Translations under genes and position numbers: made by a program
Shown: in pieces, positions 1-8,300 of the stretch
Numbering within the stretch: position 1 is the first letter of the stretch
How the letters are laid out: each line of letters opens with the position of its first letter
Notes under the pieces: generated by a model
Told to the model about the DNA's origin: nothing
What the model saw: only the letters and a program-made list of their open reading frames with translations
Database searches by the model: none
NCBI GenBank assembly: GCA_945872285.1
Contig: CAMBZR010000055.1
Coordinates: forward strand, 1 to 24,197
Direction: 5' to 3'
Origin: Bordetella parapertussis
GTDB taxonomy: Bacteria > Pseudomonadota > Gammaproteobacteria > Burkholderiales > Burkholderiaceae_B
DNA: 24,197 bases

Positions 1-699
1 GTGTACCTTCATCAGCAAAGCTGTTTTGGGGTTGATCGCCTCAGCAAAATCTCTAGGGTGCGTTCGATTCGTGGTGCCGACCTCGATCAGCTTGGCGCCC
101 GCGCGCTTCATGATGTCAGGAATTCTAAACGCCCCGCCGATTTCAATCAGTTCGCCGCGCGAGACGATGGTCTCTTTGCGATTAGACAAAGCGTGCAGCA
201 GCAAAAATACCGCCGCGGCATTGTTATTGACGACTGTAGCCGCCTCGGCACCCGTGAGCTCACACAGCAACTCTTCAACGAGTTCGTCACGGTCGCCGCG
301 TTTGCCCTCGCCCAAATCGTACTCGAGGGCGCAAGGCTCTGCTGCAGCACTCGCCATGGCGTCTATGACTTCGGGGGGCATCACGGCGCGGCCGAGGTTA
401 GTGTGCAGGACCGTACCGGTTAAGTTGATGACGCGACGCAGATTCGGTGTGGCGCGCGTTTCAAGCGTTTGACGGATCTCTGCAAGCACCGCCTCTAGGT
501 CGGGCTGGGTTGCGCGCTTTTGGGCTAAGCACTCTTGACGGATCAACGCTAGCGTTGATCGGATCACGCGCAAGACCTCATCGCGACCATAATGTCTCAG
601 CCAGCCTTGGCAACACTCTAACGCTAAAACTTTGTCAACTGAGGGTAACTGTGCGAGCCCTTCTGACACGGGCGCACGCGCCACGGTGAGTTTGTTCAT
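1..699 (-). CDS. selA: L-seryl-tRNA(Sec) selenium transferase, N-terminal part (cut by window edge)
   Basis: This gene runs off the left edge; 233 codons of an expected roughly 460 are visible. SelA is a PLP enzyme that converts seryl-tRNA(Sec) to selenocysteinyl-tRNA(Sec) using selenophosphate. Translating the minus strand from the ATG at 697-699 gives LPSVDKVL near the N-terminus, then VINLTGTVLHTNLGRA, VVNNNAAAVFLLL, SRGELIEIGGAFRIPDIMK and EVGTTNRTH, all hallmark SelA blocks in the right order. The PLP-binding lysine lies beyond the edge. No strong ribosome binding site is seen. The start was chosen because the LP-hydrophobic-D block lies at the distance from the N-terminus expected from E. 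coli SelA. It follows fdhE after 116 bases on the same strand, so it probably belongs to the formate dehydrogenase transcription unit, whose selenocysteine it would supply. Confidence 0.96.
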   Translation of the reverse strand, partial: MNKLTVARAPVSEGLAQLPSVDKVLALECCQGWLRHYGRDEVLRVIRSTLALIRQECLAQKRATQPDLEAVLAEIRQTLETRATPNLRRVINLTGTVLHTNLGRAVMPPEVIDAMASAAAEPCALEYDLGEGKRGDRDELVEELLCELTGAEAATVVNNNAAAVFLLLHALSNRKETIVSRGELIEIGGAFRIPDIMKRAGAKLIEVGTTNRTHPRDFAEAINPKTALLMKVH

Positions 700-815
700 G
701 AAGTTTGAGAAACCTATAAAAAGAGTCAGAGTCTGAAAAATGTTACGACCAGAGTTGTTCGGGTGAATCGTCGGAATAGCCAAGCTGCCAATCAGACGTT
801 GAAACACTAGGTCGA

Positions 816-1751
816 CTAGGTGGTTGTCGTCGATTGACCAACGGTAAAAAATAAATTACGCCCCGTACGAAAAAAGCCTTCACCAGAAAGCGCAAGATCC
901 AAACTAATTGAGGCAAGGTCATCCGCAACAACATCAACCAAAGGCTCTTTGGCTTGAAACATTATTTTTAAGTAGCCGTGACACTCTTCGCAACACTCAC
1001 CCTGAAGCGCGCTCTCGCGCGTATCGCCCAGCATCGCGACTTCTTTGGGTGTGTCGCAGTTGGTGCAGCGTGCACGCGGTGCATACCACTCTGAGGCGCA
1101 TAAAGAGCAGATCAGGTAACGGTGCAGGTCACGCTCACCGACGCGCACAACGCTGGCCACGGGGTGCGAACCGCACACGGGACACAAACCGCTTTCGCCT
1201 TTATGCAACTCAACAAACGCAGACACCGTTTTTGCCTGAACAGTCCACAACAACTGCAGGGCAGCACCAATAAACGGCACGGCGTCAGCGGGCAACGCTG
1301 AATCCTCGGCTGCGAGCAAGGCCTTGGCCTGCCGAATTTGCTCTGCCACATCAGACTGTTTGATACGTTCAAGCGCTCCGCGCACGCCGGGCGCCAAAGA
1401 CTGCTCTTCGAGAGCATCACTTAAGGCCTTGAACACCACAGGCCACTGCGCCTCAGGCAGCCAAGTCGTGATCGAGAACGGCGGCAGTTTATGAATAAAA
1501 GATTCGCGCACAACGTTTTCGTTGATCGGCTGTGGCTGCACACTTTTCAGACAAGCAACCTGAGCCTGCAACAATTGCGCGCAAAACGCCAGCCAAGGCG
1601 ACTCACTTTGTTGCGCTGCCAAGACTTGCATACGCGCTGCCCGCGCGGCAAAGAGCTCGCCGGCGTCTACCACTACGAGCAACGGCGTATCGTCGTCGGG
1701 CATTCCCTGTATTTCGCCGGGCTGTATCAGTTTGACTGCTTTGACGCTCAT
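816..1751 (-). CDS. fdhE: formate dehydrogenase accessory protein FdhE
   Basis: A soluble cytoplasmic protein of 311 residues, the usual length for FdhE, which is needed for active respiratory formate dehydrogenases. The C-terminal half carries the family's paired cysteine motifs: CPVC at 190-193, CSLC at 215-218, CTNC at 229-232 and CCEEC at 253-257, typical of the rubredoxin-like metal-binding knuckles of FdhE. The N-terminal half is mostly helical, with few recognisable motifs. It is third from last in the fdoGHI-fdhE-selA order visible here and is separated from fdoI by about 190 bases containing two hairpins, so its expression may be lower than that of the structural subunits. The start ATG has only a weak upstream GAG. 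Family assignment is secure; the exact step in maturation is inferred from E. coli. Confidence 0.95.
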   Translation of the reverse strand: MSVKAVKLIQPGEIQGMPDDDTPLLVVVDAGELFAARAARMQVLAAQQSESPWLAFCAQLLQAQVACLKSVQPQPINENVVRESFIHKLPPFSITTWLPEAQWPVVFKALSDALEEQSLAPGVRGALERIKQSDVAEQIRQAKALLAAEDSALPADAVPFIGAALQLLWTVQAKTVSAFVELHKGESGLCPVCGSHPVASVVRVGERDLHRYLICSLCASEWYAPRARCTNCDTPKEVAMLGDTRESALQGECCEECHGYLKIMFQAKEPLVDVVADDLASISLDLALSGEGFFRTGRNLFFTVGQSTTTT

Positions 1752-1819
1752 GTTGCAATCTCAAGTCTTGGTAAGGTTCTAACCGTCCTACATATCGACG
1801 GGGCTTTCTGACAGCGGCC

Positions 1820-1837
1820 GCGCTCAAGCGTGAGCGC
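1820..1837. other. intercistronic hairpin A between fdoI and fdhE
   Basis: A perfect 7-base-pair inverted repeat, GCGCTCA and TGAGCGC, with a 4-base loop (AGCG). It lies between the fdoI stop and the fdhE start. No U-run follows on the minus strand, so it does not look like an intrinsic terminator alone. It probably forms in the fdo transcript next to hairpin B. Confidence 0.55.
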
Positions 1838-1850
1838 AGTCGTTAAATGC

Positions 1851-1881
1851 ACAAGGGGAAGAATATCAGTCTTCCCCTTGT
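1851..1881 (-). terminator. strong intercistronic hairpin B downstream of fdoI (partial terminator or mRNA stabiliser)
   Basis: A perfect 12-base-pair inverted repeat, ACAAGGGGAAGA and TCTTCCCCTTGT, with a 7-base loop (ATATCAG), 61 bases past the fdoI stop. In the minus-strand direction it is followed only by GCATTTAACG, so the U-tract is poor. It may act as a leaky terminator or a 3' end protector that lowers fdhE and selA expression relative to fdoGHI. The structure is seen directly; the role is inferred. Confidence 0.6.
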
Positions 1882-1941
1882 TGTTACCGCAAAAATCAAG
1901 CTTTTTAGCGTGCCAACCCTAACGACTGACCTGCGCTAGAG

Positions 1942-2568
1942 TTATTTGCCGCCGGTAACCTCTTTAAACCAACCCGGATGATGCTTGCGTGCCCAGGCGC
2001 GGCTGACCACGCCTGTCCACATCGCACCAATCGTACCCTTTACCCAAAGTGCCGCGTAAACATGGGCGATGATCGTCAAGATCAACACCCAAGCCGATAC
2101 AGCGTGTACTAGGGCCGCAACGCGCGTCACGTCTACCGAAAAGTAGTGTGAAAAGTAAGGCCGCCAAAACGCCAAGCCCGACACCACCAACAGGATCATG
2201 GTCACGACCATCACCCAGAAAGCAGCTTTTTGCCCGCCGTTGTAGCGCCCAACTTCGGGCAAGCGATCATGCTTTTTATTCAACACGTCACCAAGCTGGC
2301 TCAGCCATTTGCGGTCATTGGCCGTGAGAACGTTGTGGTGCCAAAATTTGAAAAAAATCAGCACAAACAACACAAACATCGCCGAACCGATGAAGGGATG
2401 CAACACCCGATTCAATGACCCGCCGCCGAACAAGTCCGACAAAAAGAACATTGATGGATGAAACATCGCCAAGCCACCAAGCGCAGCCAGCGTAAACAAC
2501 AACGCAATCAGCCAATGGTTCAAACGATCTGAGCCCTGATACCTCACCAATCCCTCTTGATTAGACAT
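1942..2568 (-). CDS. fdoI: formate dehydrogenase gamma subunit, cytochrome b556
   Basis: The membrane subunit, 208 residues (E. coli FdoI is about 211), takes electrons from the iron-sulfur subunit and passes them to quinone. Four transmembrane segments are visible, roughly residues 18-37, 53-74, 114-135 and 150-175. The conserved heme-ligand histidines are in place: H18 (RLNHW), H57 (LHPFIG), H155 (LVHAVSAW) and H169 (IAHVYAALW). The start ATG has a strong AAGGAG about 7 bases upstream and lies 11 bases after the fdoH stop, so it is translated in the same operon. The C-terminus ends in a basic, cytoplasmic tail (RAWARKHHPGWFKEV). Nothing is truncated. Confidence 0.97.
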   Translation of the reverse strand: MSNQEGLVRYQGSDRLNHWLIALLFTLAALGGLAMFHPSMFFLSDLFGGGSLNRVLHPFIGSAMFVLFVLIFFKFWHHNVLTANDRKWLSQLGDVLNKKHDRLPEVGRYNGGQKAAFWVMVVTMILLVVSGLAFWRPYFSHYFSVDVTRVAALVHAVSAWVLILTIIAHVYAALWVKGTIGAMWTGVVSRAWARKHHPGWFKEVTGGK

Positions 2569-2579
2569 GGTTCATCTCC

Positions 2580-3461
2580 TTAAGACTTTTTCGAGTCGTC
2601 ATGATCTTCATCCACCGTATCCGGGCCTTTAATCGCGTAATGAATCACACCAGCAAACACGGTTGCCGCCATGGTCAAGAGCGCAATCGGTTTCATGATG
2701 CCTTTCCAGAGTCCAACCGTAGACGAGATCTTTGGGTCCGCCGGCAAGCCGTTGTAAGCCGTTGGCTTATCGCCATGCGGCAGCACATACATCACGTGCG
2801 TACCACCCACACCTTGTGGGTTATACAAAGAGGCCTTGTCATAGCCGCGACCGTTCAAATCTTTGATCCGTTCGTTGGCGTATTGGATACGTTCATCTTT
2901 CGGGCCAAAGGTCAGGGCTTGTGTCGGGCAGGCTTTGACGCAGGCAGGTTCTTGTCCCACTGATACGCGGTCCGAACACAAGGTGCACTTGGTGGCCTTG
3001 TTAGTCGTTTGCGAAATCCTTGGCACATCGAACGGGCAGCCTGCCACGCAATAGCCGCAACCAATACATTTGTCAGAGTTGAAATCCACAATGCCATTGT
3101 CAAGCTTGACAATCGCACCTGGGCTCGGACAAGCCTTCAGGCAGCCTGGGTCTTCGCAATGCATACAGCCGTCTTTGCGAATCAACCAGTCGATCCCGCC
3201 TTGGGCGTTTTCGATTTCGTTAAATTTCATGACCGTCCAGGCATTCGCACCGAGTTCAACCGGATTGTTATACGTGCCATCGGTGTCACCGATTGCAGGA
3301 CGGGTTTCGTTCCACTCCATACACGCGACCTGACAGGCCTTGCAGCCAATGCAGCTCGAAATATCGATCAGCTTGGCAACATGAACTGTCTTGGCCGCCG
3401 AAGCGGGTGGAGTCATGGTCGTAGCAGACTGGGCGACGACTTGAAGTGCTTGAATTGCCAT
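2580..3461 (-). CDS. fdoH: formate dehydrogenase beta subunit, four [4Fe-4S] iron-sulfur protein
   Basis: This electron-transfer subunit of 293 residues links the catalytic FdoG to the cytochrome FdoI. All sixteen cluster cysteines are visible in four groups: C37/40/43/47 (CIGCKACQVAC), C99/102/107/111, C132/135/138/142 (CIGCGYCVAGC) and C159/162/174/178. A single C-terminal transmembrane helix lies near residues 255-276 (KPIALLTMAATVFAGVIHYA), followed by an acidic tail, as in E. coli FdnH/FdoH, where the helix anchors the subunit to the membrane. There is no separate export signal, in line with hitchhiker export together with FdoG. It starts 11 bases after fdoG with an AAGGGGA ribosome binding site. 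Confidence 0.97.
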   Translation of the reverse strand: MAIQALQVVAQSATTMTPPASAAKTVHVAKLIDISSCIGCKACQVACMEWNETRPAIGDTDGTYNNPVELGANAWTVMKFNEIENAQGGIDWLIRKDGCMHCEDPGCLKACPSPGAIVKLDNGIVDFNSDKCIGCGYCVAGCPFDVPRISQTTNKATKCTLCSDRVSVGQEPACVKACPTQALTFGPKDERIQYANERIKDLNGRGYDKASLYNPQGVGGTHVMYVLPHGDKPTAYNGLPADPKISSTVGLWKGIMKPIALLTMAATVFAGVIHYAIKGPDTVDEDHDDSKKS

Positions 3462-3472
3462 GTCGTATCCCC

Positions 3473-6400
3473 TTATGCCTTCTCAATGTTGACCAAGAAC
3501 GCCTTGAACTCTGGCGTCTGAGAGTTTGCATCGGCCACATAGGGCGTCAGCGAGTTCGCAAGCTGTGCGGGTTTAGTCAAGCCTTTAAAGCCGAAGTGAA
3601 TCGGTATGCCCACGTGATAAACCGTCTGGCCGTCGACCTTCATGCCTTTTAAGCGCATCGTCACCACCGCTTTGGCGTGCACGTGTCCGCGAGCAGAAGT
3701 CACCTTGACCCGATCACCCGAGGCGATACCACGCAGCTTCGCCAGCTCCCGACTAATCTCAACAAACATTTCTGGTTGCGTGATGGCATTCAAATCTGAG
3801 TGTTTGGACCAGTAGTGAAAGTGCTCAACCAAACGATACGTCGTTGCGGCATAAGGATAATCTTTACGATTACCAAAGACCTCCATATCCCCCTTATAGA
3901 CACGAGACGCAGGGTTCGAAGTCGCCTTGGGGTTGTTCGGATGCATCGGATTGCGCGCCAGAGGCGTTTCGAACGGCTCATAGTGCTCAGGGAAAGGTCC
4001 CTCGGCCATCTGAGGTGCAAAGAGACGACCCACGCCTTCTTGCGTCATGATAAACGGCATGACGTTTTCTTCTGGCTTAGCGTTTGGACGCATGTCAGGC
4101 ACATCACTACCGCCCCACCTGTCGCCCAGCCATTTCAGAACTGTGCGTGATTCATCCCAAGGCTTGCCATTGATATCCGCAGAGGCACGGTTATAGAGAA
4201 TGCGTCGATTAGCCGGCCAGGCGTAACCCCAGTTCAGGGTTTGGCCGAGGCCCTGGCTTGAGGCATCGGTAGGATCGCGGCGCGCCGTGAGGTTACCCGC
4301 CTTGTTCCACATCCCTGAATAAATCCAGTTACCGCACGCTGTGCCACCGTTCTCAACCAGTTGCGCAAAGCCCGCCAGCTGCTCGCCGGCCGGCACGAGT
4401 ACATTCCCCGCGGCATCCTTCAAATCCACCAGCGCTTTGCCACTGATTTCTTTATTCACCTCGCCAGCATCCGGATTCAACGGATCGGTGTAGTTCCAGG
4501 TCAGATTCAAAATCGGATCTGAATACGCACCACCTTCTTTCTTGTACATGTCGCGCAGGCGCATGAACAAGGCTGCCATAATCTCTTGGTCAGACTTTGA
4601 CTCACCTGGGCCATCAGCCGCTTTCCAGTGCCACTGAATCACACGACCTGAATTGGTGAACGTGCCATCTTGTTCAGCAAAGCAGGTGCCAGGCAAACGA
4701 AACACTTCGGTCTGAATTTTGCTTGCATCGACGTTATTAAATTCGCCATAGTTTTTCCAGAACTCGCTGGTCTCGGTCGCGAGCGGGTCAACAATCACAA
4801 GGTACTTAAGCTTAGCCAGCGCTGCGCTGATCTTGTGTTTATGGGAAATCGCCGCCAGTGGGTTAAAGCCAGATGAGATAAAGCCCGACATCTTGCCCTG
4901 ATGCATAATTTCAAAAATTTGCATGATGTCATAGGGCGCATCACGCTTAGGCAAATAATCGTAGGCAAAATTGTTCTCGGCCGTGGCGTGCTCGCCATAC
5001 CAAGCTTTCATCAAGCTGTTAAACCACTTCGGAAAATTCTGCGGGAAATTCATCTGCCCGGGGCGCAAGGCCTTAGGGGTGCGTGCAGCTTTGTACTGGT
5101 CGTACGTAGCATCGGCATCCGCTGGTGAAGACAAATATCCGGGTAACACTTCTGAGTACAAGCATTGATCCGTAATACCCTGCACGTTGGCATGCCCGCG
5201 CAAAGCGTTGACCCCCCCGCCTGCCATGCCCATATTGCCCAACAGCAACTGGATAATTGCCATGGTGCGAATATTTTCAGAGCCCACCGAGTGTTGCGTC
5301 CAGCCCAGCGCGTACAAGATCGTCATGGTCTTGTTCGCCACCGACGTCGCGGCAATCATTTCGCAGACTTTCAAGAATTGATCTTGAGGCGTGCCCGTGA
5401 TGCTACTAACCAACTCAGGCGTATAGCGTGAGTAATGCTTTTTCATTAACTGGAATACGCAGTTGGGATCTTGCAGGGTTGTATCAACCTTGGCAAAACC
5501 GTCTTCCATTTGGTAGGTCCAGGTGCCTTTGGCGTACGAACGTTTGGCCTCGTCATAGCCTGTGAACAAGCCGTCTTTAAACCCATAATCTGGGTTGATC
5601 AAGAAGGTCGAGTTTGTGTAATTCTTGACGTACTCGTGATGGATCTTGTCGTTGGCCAACAGGTAATTGATCACACCGCCCAAAAAGGCGATATCCGCAC
5701 CAACGCGAATCGGCGCGTAGTAATCGGCCACCGCCGCAGAACGCGTAAAACGCGGGTCAACCACAACGAGCTTCGCGCCACGTTGTGCTTTGGCCTTGAT
5801 CACCCACTTAAAGCCACAAGGGTGTGCTTCAGCCGCGTTCCCGCCCATAATCAATACTAAGTCAGCGTTTTTAATGTCCACCCAGTGGTTGGTCATCGCA
5901 CCGCGCCCAAACGTCGGAGCCAGACTGGCTACCGTCGGGGCGTGTCAAATACGCGCTTGTGTATCGAGTGCAACAACGCCTAGTGCACGCAACACCTTGG
6001 CGCTTAGGTAACCCGCTTCGTTATTCGAAGCCGAGCTCACCAGCATCCCGAAGGTGTTCCAGCGGTTCACGGTCACGCCTGCTGCATTTTTTGCCACAAA
6101 GTTTTGATCGCGGTCCGCTTTCATGCGCTTGGTGATACGCGTCAACGCTTCATCCCAAGAGATACGCTTCCATTCGTTTGTACCGGGCTCGCGCACTTCA
6201 GGAAACTGCAAACGATTGGGGCTCTCGATCATGTCGAGGATACCAGCGCCTTTGGGACACAGCGTACCCTTGTTGACGGGATTATCAGGATCGCCCTCAA
6301 CGTGCATGACCTTCAACTTACCGCTGGCGTCTTTGCGGCTGTACATCAGCACGCCACAGCTCACAGAACAGTAAGGACAGGTGCTACGCGTCTCTGTTGT

Positions 6401-6535
6401 TTTTTCAAGTTTGTTTGGTTTGGCAAACACCGGATCAGCGGCATGCGCAAGACCCATGACGGTCATGCTGCTCGCGCCAAGACCGGCACCGGTCACTTGA
6501 AAAAACTGACGCCGGGTCAGTTTGACTTGGGACAT
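3473..6535 (-). CDS. fdoG: formate dehydrogenase-O/N alpha subunit, selenocysteine-containing molybdenum enzyme
   Basis: The catalytic subunit oxidises formate to CO2 at a molybdenum-bis(MGD) centre. Read as one gene it has 1020 residues, the usual length for FdoG/FdnG. The codon at 5945-5947 is TGA in frame, giving selenocysteine 197 in the context ARI-U-HAPTVASLAPTFGRG, which matches the E. coli active-site context around Sec196. A twin-arginine signal is at residues 7-13 (TRRQFFQ), followed by a hydrophobic stretch and an Ala-His-Ala-Ala cleavage region. The N-terminal [4Fe-4S] cluster uses C53, C56, C60 and C93. The start has AGGAG 8 bases upstream. Ordinary gene callers would break this gene at the TGA or start the second half at 5896. 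It heads the fdoGHI operon. Confidence 0.97.
5905..5941 (-). promoter_or_regulatory. bacterial SECIS element in fdoG
   Basis: Directly 3' of the in-frame TGA, the minus strand can fold into a hairpin. The lower stem GCCC (5941-5938) pairs with GGGC (5908-5905). The upper stem has GG (5933-5932) pairing with CC (5917-5916), and AGCC (5930-5927) with GGCT (5921-5918). U5931 is left bulged and the apical loop is AGUCU. A bulged U below a short stem and a G-U in the apical loop are the features SelB recognises in E. coli fdhF and fdnG. The structure was folded by eye, and the position relative to the UGA matches the E. coli genes. Confidence 0.85.
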
Positions 6536-6566
6536 AAGGAGGGCTCCTAGAGTAAAAGTTCTACCT

Positions 6567-6583
6567 AGAAATTTTAAATTTCT
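6567..6583. promoter_or_regulatory. AT-rich palindrome over the fdoG -10 region (candidate operator)
   Basis: An inverted repeat with perfect 8-base arms AGAAATTT and AAATTTCT around a single central T. It overlaps the predicted -10 hexamer of the fdo promoter, where a bound regulator would block transcription. It resembles no operator that I can name with confidence, and AT-rich sequence can form such palindromes by chance. Confidence 0.4.
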
Positions 6584-6599
6584 TTCACCCTGTTGTCAG
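6571..6599 (-). promoter_or_regulatory. sigma70-type promoter for the fdo operon
   Basis: On the minus strand CTGACA (6599-6594) is followed after exactly 17 bases by TAAAAT (6576-6571); each hexamer matches the sigma70 consensus at five of six positions. The start of transcription would fall near 6564, giving a leader of about 29 bases before the fdoG ATG. It lies between the ggt stop and fdoG, where a promoter is expected. Confidence 0.6.
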
Positions 6600-6660
6600 T
6601 AGTTTTATGACTGGAAGCTTACAGACGAGGGTATACATATACTAGGAGTTACCCTTGGTT

Positions 6661-8286
6661 TTAAAACCCGACCGCCTGCCCATCGCGCCGGCTATCACTC
6701 GCCGCCACATAACCGTCTTCAGACAAGTCAGACAAGCGCCAAATAAATTGACCCGAACCAAAATCCATATACGGGTCGTCAATCGCCTTGAGCTGGTGCC
6801 CTAAGCCCTTCAGCCCTGCAATAGTTTCAGCGCGCATAGTCGCTTCGACATCAAGGGTGAAATCGCGATTGAGTTTCCAGCGTGGCGCGCAACAAGCCGC
6901 CTGCGGTTGCTGGTGGTAATCCAGCATACGCACGACCGTTTGCACATGCCCCTGGGGTTGAATATCACCGCCCATCACACCAAAGCTCATCACCGGCACA
7001 CCGCCACGCGTTAAGAAACCAGGGATGATGGTGTGAAAGGGGCGCTTGCGCCCTGCCACCACGTTTGGTGAGTTTGGATCCATCGAGAACCCAACGCCGC
7101 GGTTTTGCAAACTGACGCCGGTACCCGGCACCACCACACCAGAACCAAAGCCCATGTAGTTGGATTGAATAAACGAAATCATCATGCCGCTTTCGTCGGC
7201 GGCGGTCAGATAAATCGTACCACCCGACGCAGGCAGACCATGAGAAAAATGAGAAGCCTTTTTCGGATCAATCAGTTTGGCACGCTCGGCCAAGTAGGCG
7301 TCATCGAGCATCTGCGCAGGGGTGACTTCCATGGTGCGCCCGTCAGACACGTAACGGTACAAATCGGCCATGGCAAGTTTCATGGCTTCGATCTGAATAT
7401 GCTGCGACTCAACGGAATCGACTTTTAAACTTGCCAGATCAAAATGTTCAAGAATACCAAGCGCCATCAAGGCCGAGATCCCCTGCCCGTTTGGCGGGAT
7501 TTCGTGCAGCGTGTAGCCGCGGTAGTTTTTTGAAATCGGCGTGACCCAGTCGGGTTGATAGCTGCGCAAATCATCTAGCGTATGGACACCGCCATTGGCT
7601 TGAATAAAAGCAATGATTTTTTCGGCGGTTTCGCCTTCGTAGAGATCGCGGCCTTTGGTGGCACCGATACGGCGTAAGGTGTTTGCAACGTCTTTAAATA
7701 TAAACCGCTCACCCACGTGCGGTGCGCGACCATTGGGCATAAAGGTATGCGCAAAGCCTGGTTGGTCTTTGAGTTCAGGCACAGCTGCTGCCCATTTTTG
7801 CGCCACCACCGGCGGCACCGCGTAGCCGCGTTCAGCGATCTCAATCGCGGGTTCCATCAAATCCGCAAAAGGTAGTTTGCCGTAGCATTCGTGCAAAGCG
7901 GCCCAACCAGCCACCACACCGGGGATGGTAATCGCATCCACCCCGCGCTTGGGGGCTTTGGCCAGCCCTTTTTCATTGACGCCGTACTTGTTTTTAAAGT
8001 AGTCAACGTTCCAGGCTTGTGGGGCATAGCCCGACGCGTTCAGACCCTGTAGGGTTTTGCCATCCCACACAATCGCAAAGGCATCGCCGCCCAGGCCGCA
8101 CGACACAGGCTCAACCAACGCGATCGTCGCAGCAGCGGCAATTGCAGCGTCGACCGCAGAGCCACCTTTAAGCAACATTCGTAAGCCAGCCTGTGCGGCT
8201 AAAGGGTGTGACGTCGAGACGACATTACGCGCAAAAACCGGGATACGAATGGAGGGATAAGGATTAGACCAATCAAACTGTTTCAT
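6661..8286 (-). CDS. ggt: gamma-glutamyltransferase family protein (cytoplasmic type)
   Basis: An Ntn-hydrolase of the gamma-glutamyltranspeptidase family, which cleaves or transfers gamma-glutamyl groups, for example from glutathione. It has 541 residues from the ATG at 8284-8286; a TTG directly before it is a possible but less likely start. Family blocks are visible: HPLAAQAGLRMLLKGGSAVDAAIA near residue 28, EPVSCGLGGDAF near 60, PPNGQG near 265 and a GGT at about 355-358 that would supply the catalytic, self-cleaving threonine. After that come SNYMGFGSG and the C-terminal VMGGDIQPQGHVQ block. There is no signal peptide, unlike periplasmic E. coli Ggt, so it is probably cytoplasmic, as in YwrD-like members. 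The natural substrate cannot be told from sequence; acylase or oxoprolinase-like activities are possible. It follows glnB behind a terminator hairpin. Confidence 0.88.
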   Translation of the reverse strand: MKQFDWSNPYPSIRIPVFARNVVSTSHPLAAQAGLRMLLKGGSAVDAAIAAAATIALVEPVSCGLGGDAFAIVWDGKTLQGLNASGYAPQAWNVDYFKNKYGVNEKGLAKAPKRGVDAITIPGVVAGWAALHECYGKLPFADLMEPAIEIAERGYAVPPVVAQKWAAAVPELKDQPGFAHTFMPNGRAPHVGERFIFKDVANTLRRIGATKGRDLYEGETAEKIIAFIQANGGVHTLDDLRSYQPDWVTPISKNYRGYTLHEIPPNGQGISALMALGILEHFDLASLKVDSVESQHIQIEAMKLAMADLYRYVSDGRTMEVTPAQMLDDAYLAERAKLIDPKKASHFSHGLPASGGTIYLTAADESGMMISFIQSNYMGFGSGVVVPGTGVSLQNRGVGFSMDPNSPNVVAGRKRPFHTIIPGFLTRGGVPVMSFGVMGGDIQPQGHVQTVVRMLDYHQQPQAACCAPRWKLNRDFTLDVEATMRAETIAGLKGLGHQLKAIDDPYMDFGSGQFIWRLSDLSEDGYVAASDSRRDGQAVGF

Positions 8287-8300
8287 CAAAAAACACTTAA

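Noticed and set aside
1..472. Two plus-strand open frames of 140 and 148 codons at the left edge
   Set aside because: They are antisense to selA, whose minus-strand translation gives unmistakable family motifs; the plus frames show no recognisable protein pattern.
806..823. Tandem 9-base repeat ACTAGGTCG / ACTAGGTGG near the end of fdhE
   Set aside because: Only two imperfect copies that partly code for the FdhE C-terminus; too short to call a repeat element.
1752..1941. A selC (tRNA-Sec) gene in the fdoI-fdhE gap
   Set aside because: The hairpins there do not form a tRNA cloverleaf and no CCA-ending acceptor stem is visible. No other gap in the window shows one either.
3009..3521. Plus-strand open frame of 170 codons
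   Set aside because: It lies antisense to fdoH, resembles no family and has no ribosome binding site; it is a by-product of the GC-rich third codon positions.
5896..5947. fdoG broken by a nonsense mutation, or two separate genes with a start at 5896
   Set aside because: The frame is continuous on both sides of the TGA, the surrounding residues match the Sec site of FdnG/FdoG, a SECIS-like hairpin follows and selA is nearby.
6104..6550. Plus-strand open frame of 148 codons
   Set aside because: It is antisense to the start of fdoG, including the TAT signal and cluster cysteines, and shows no independent features.
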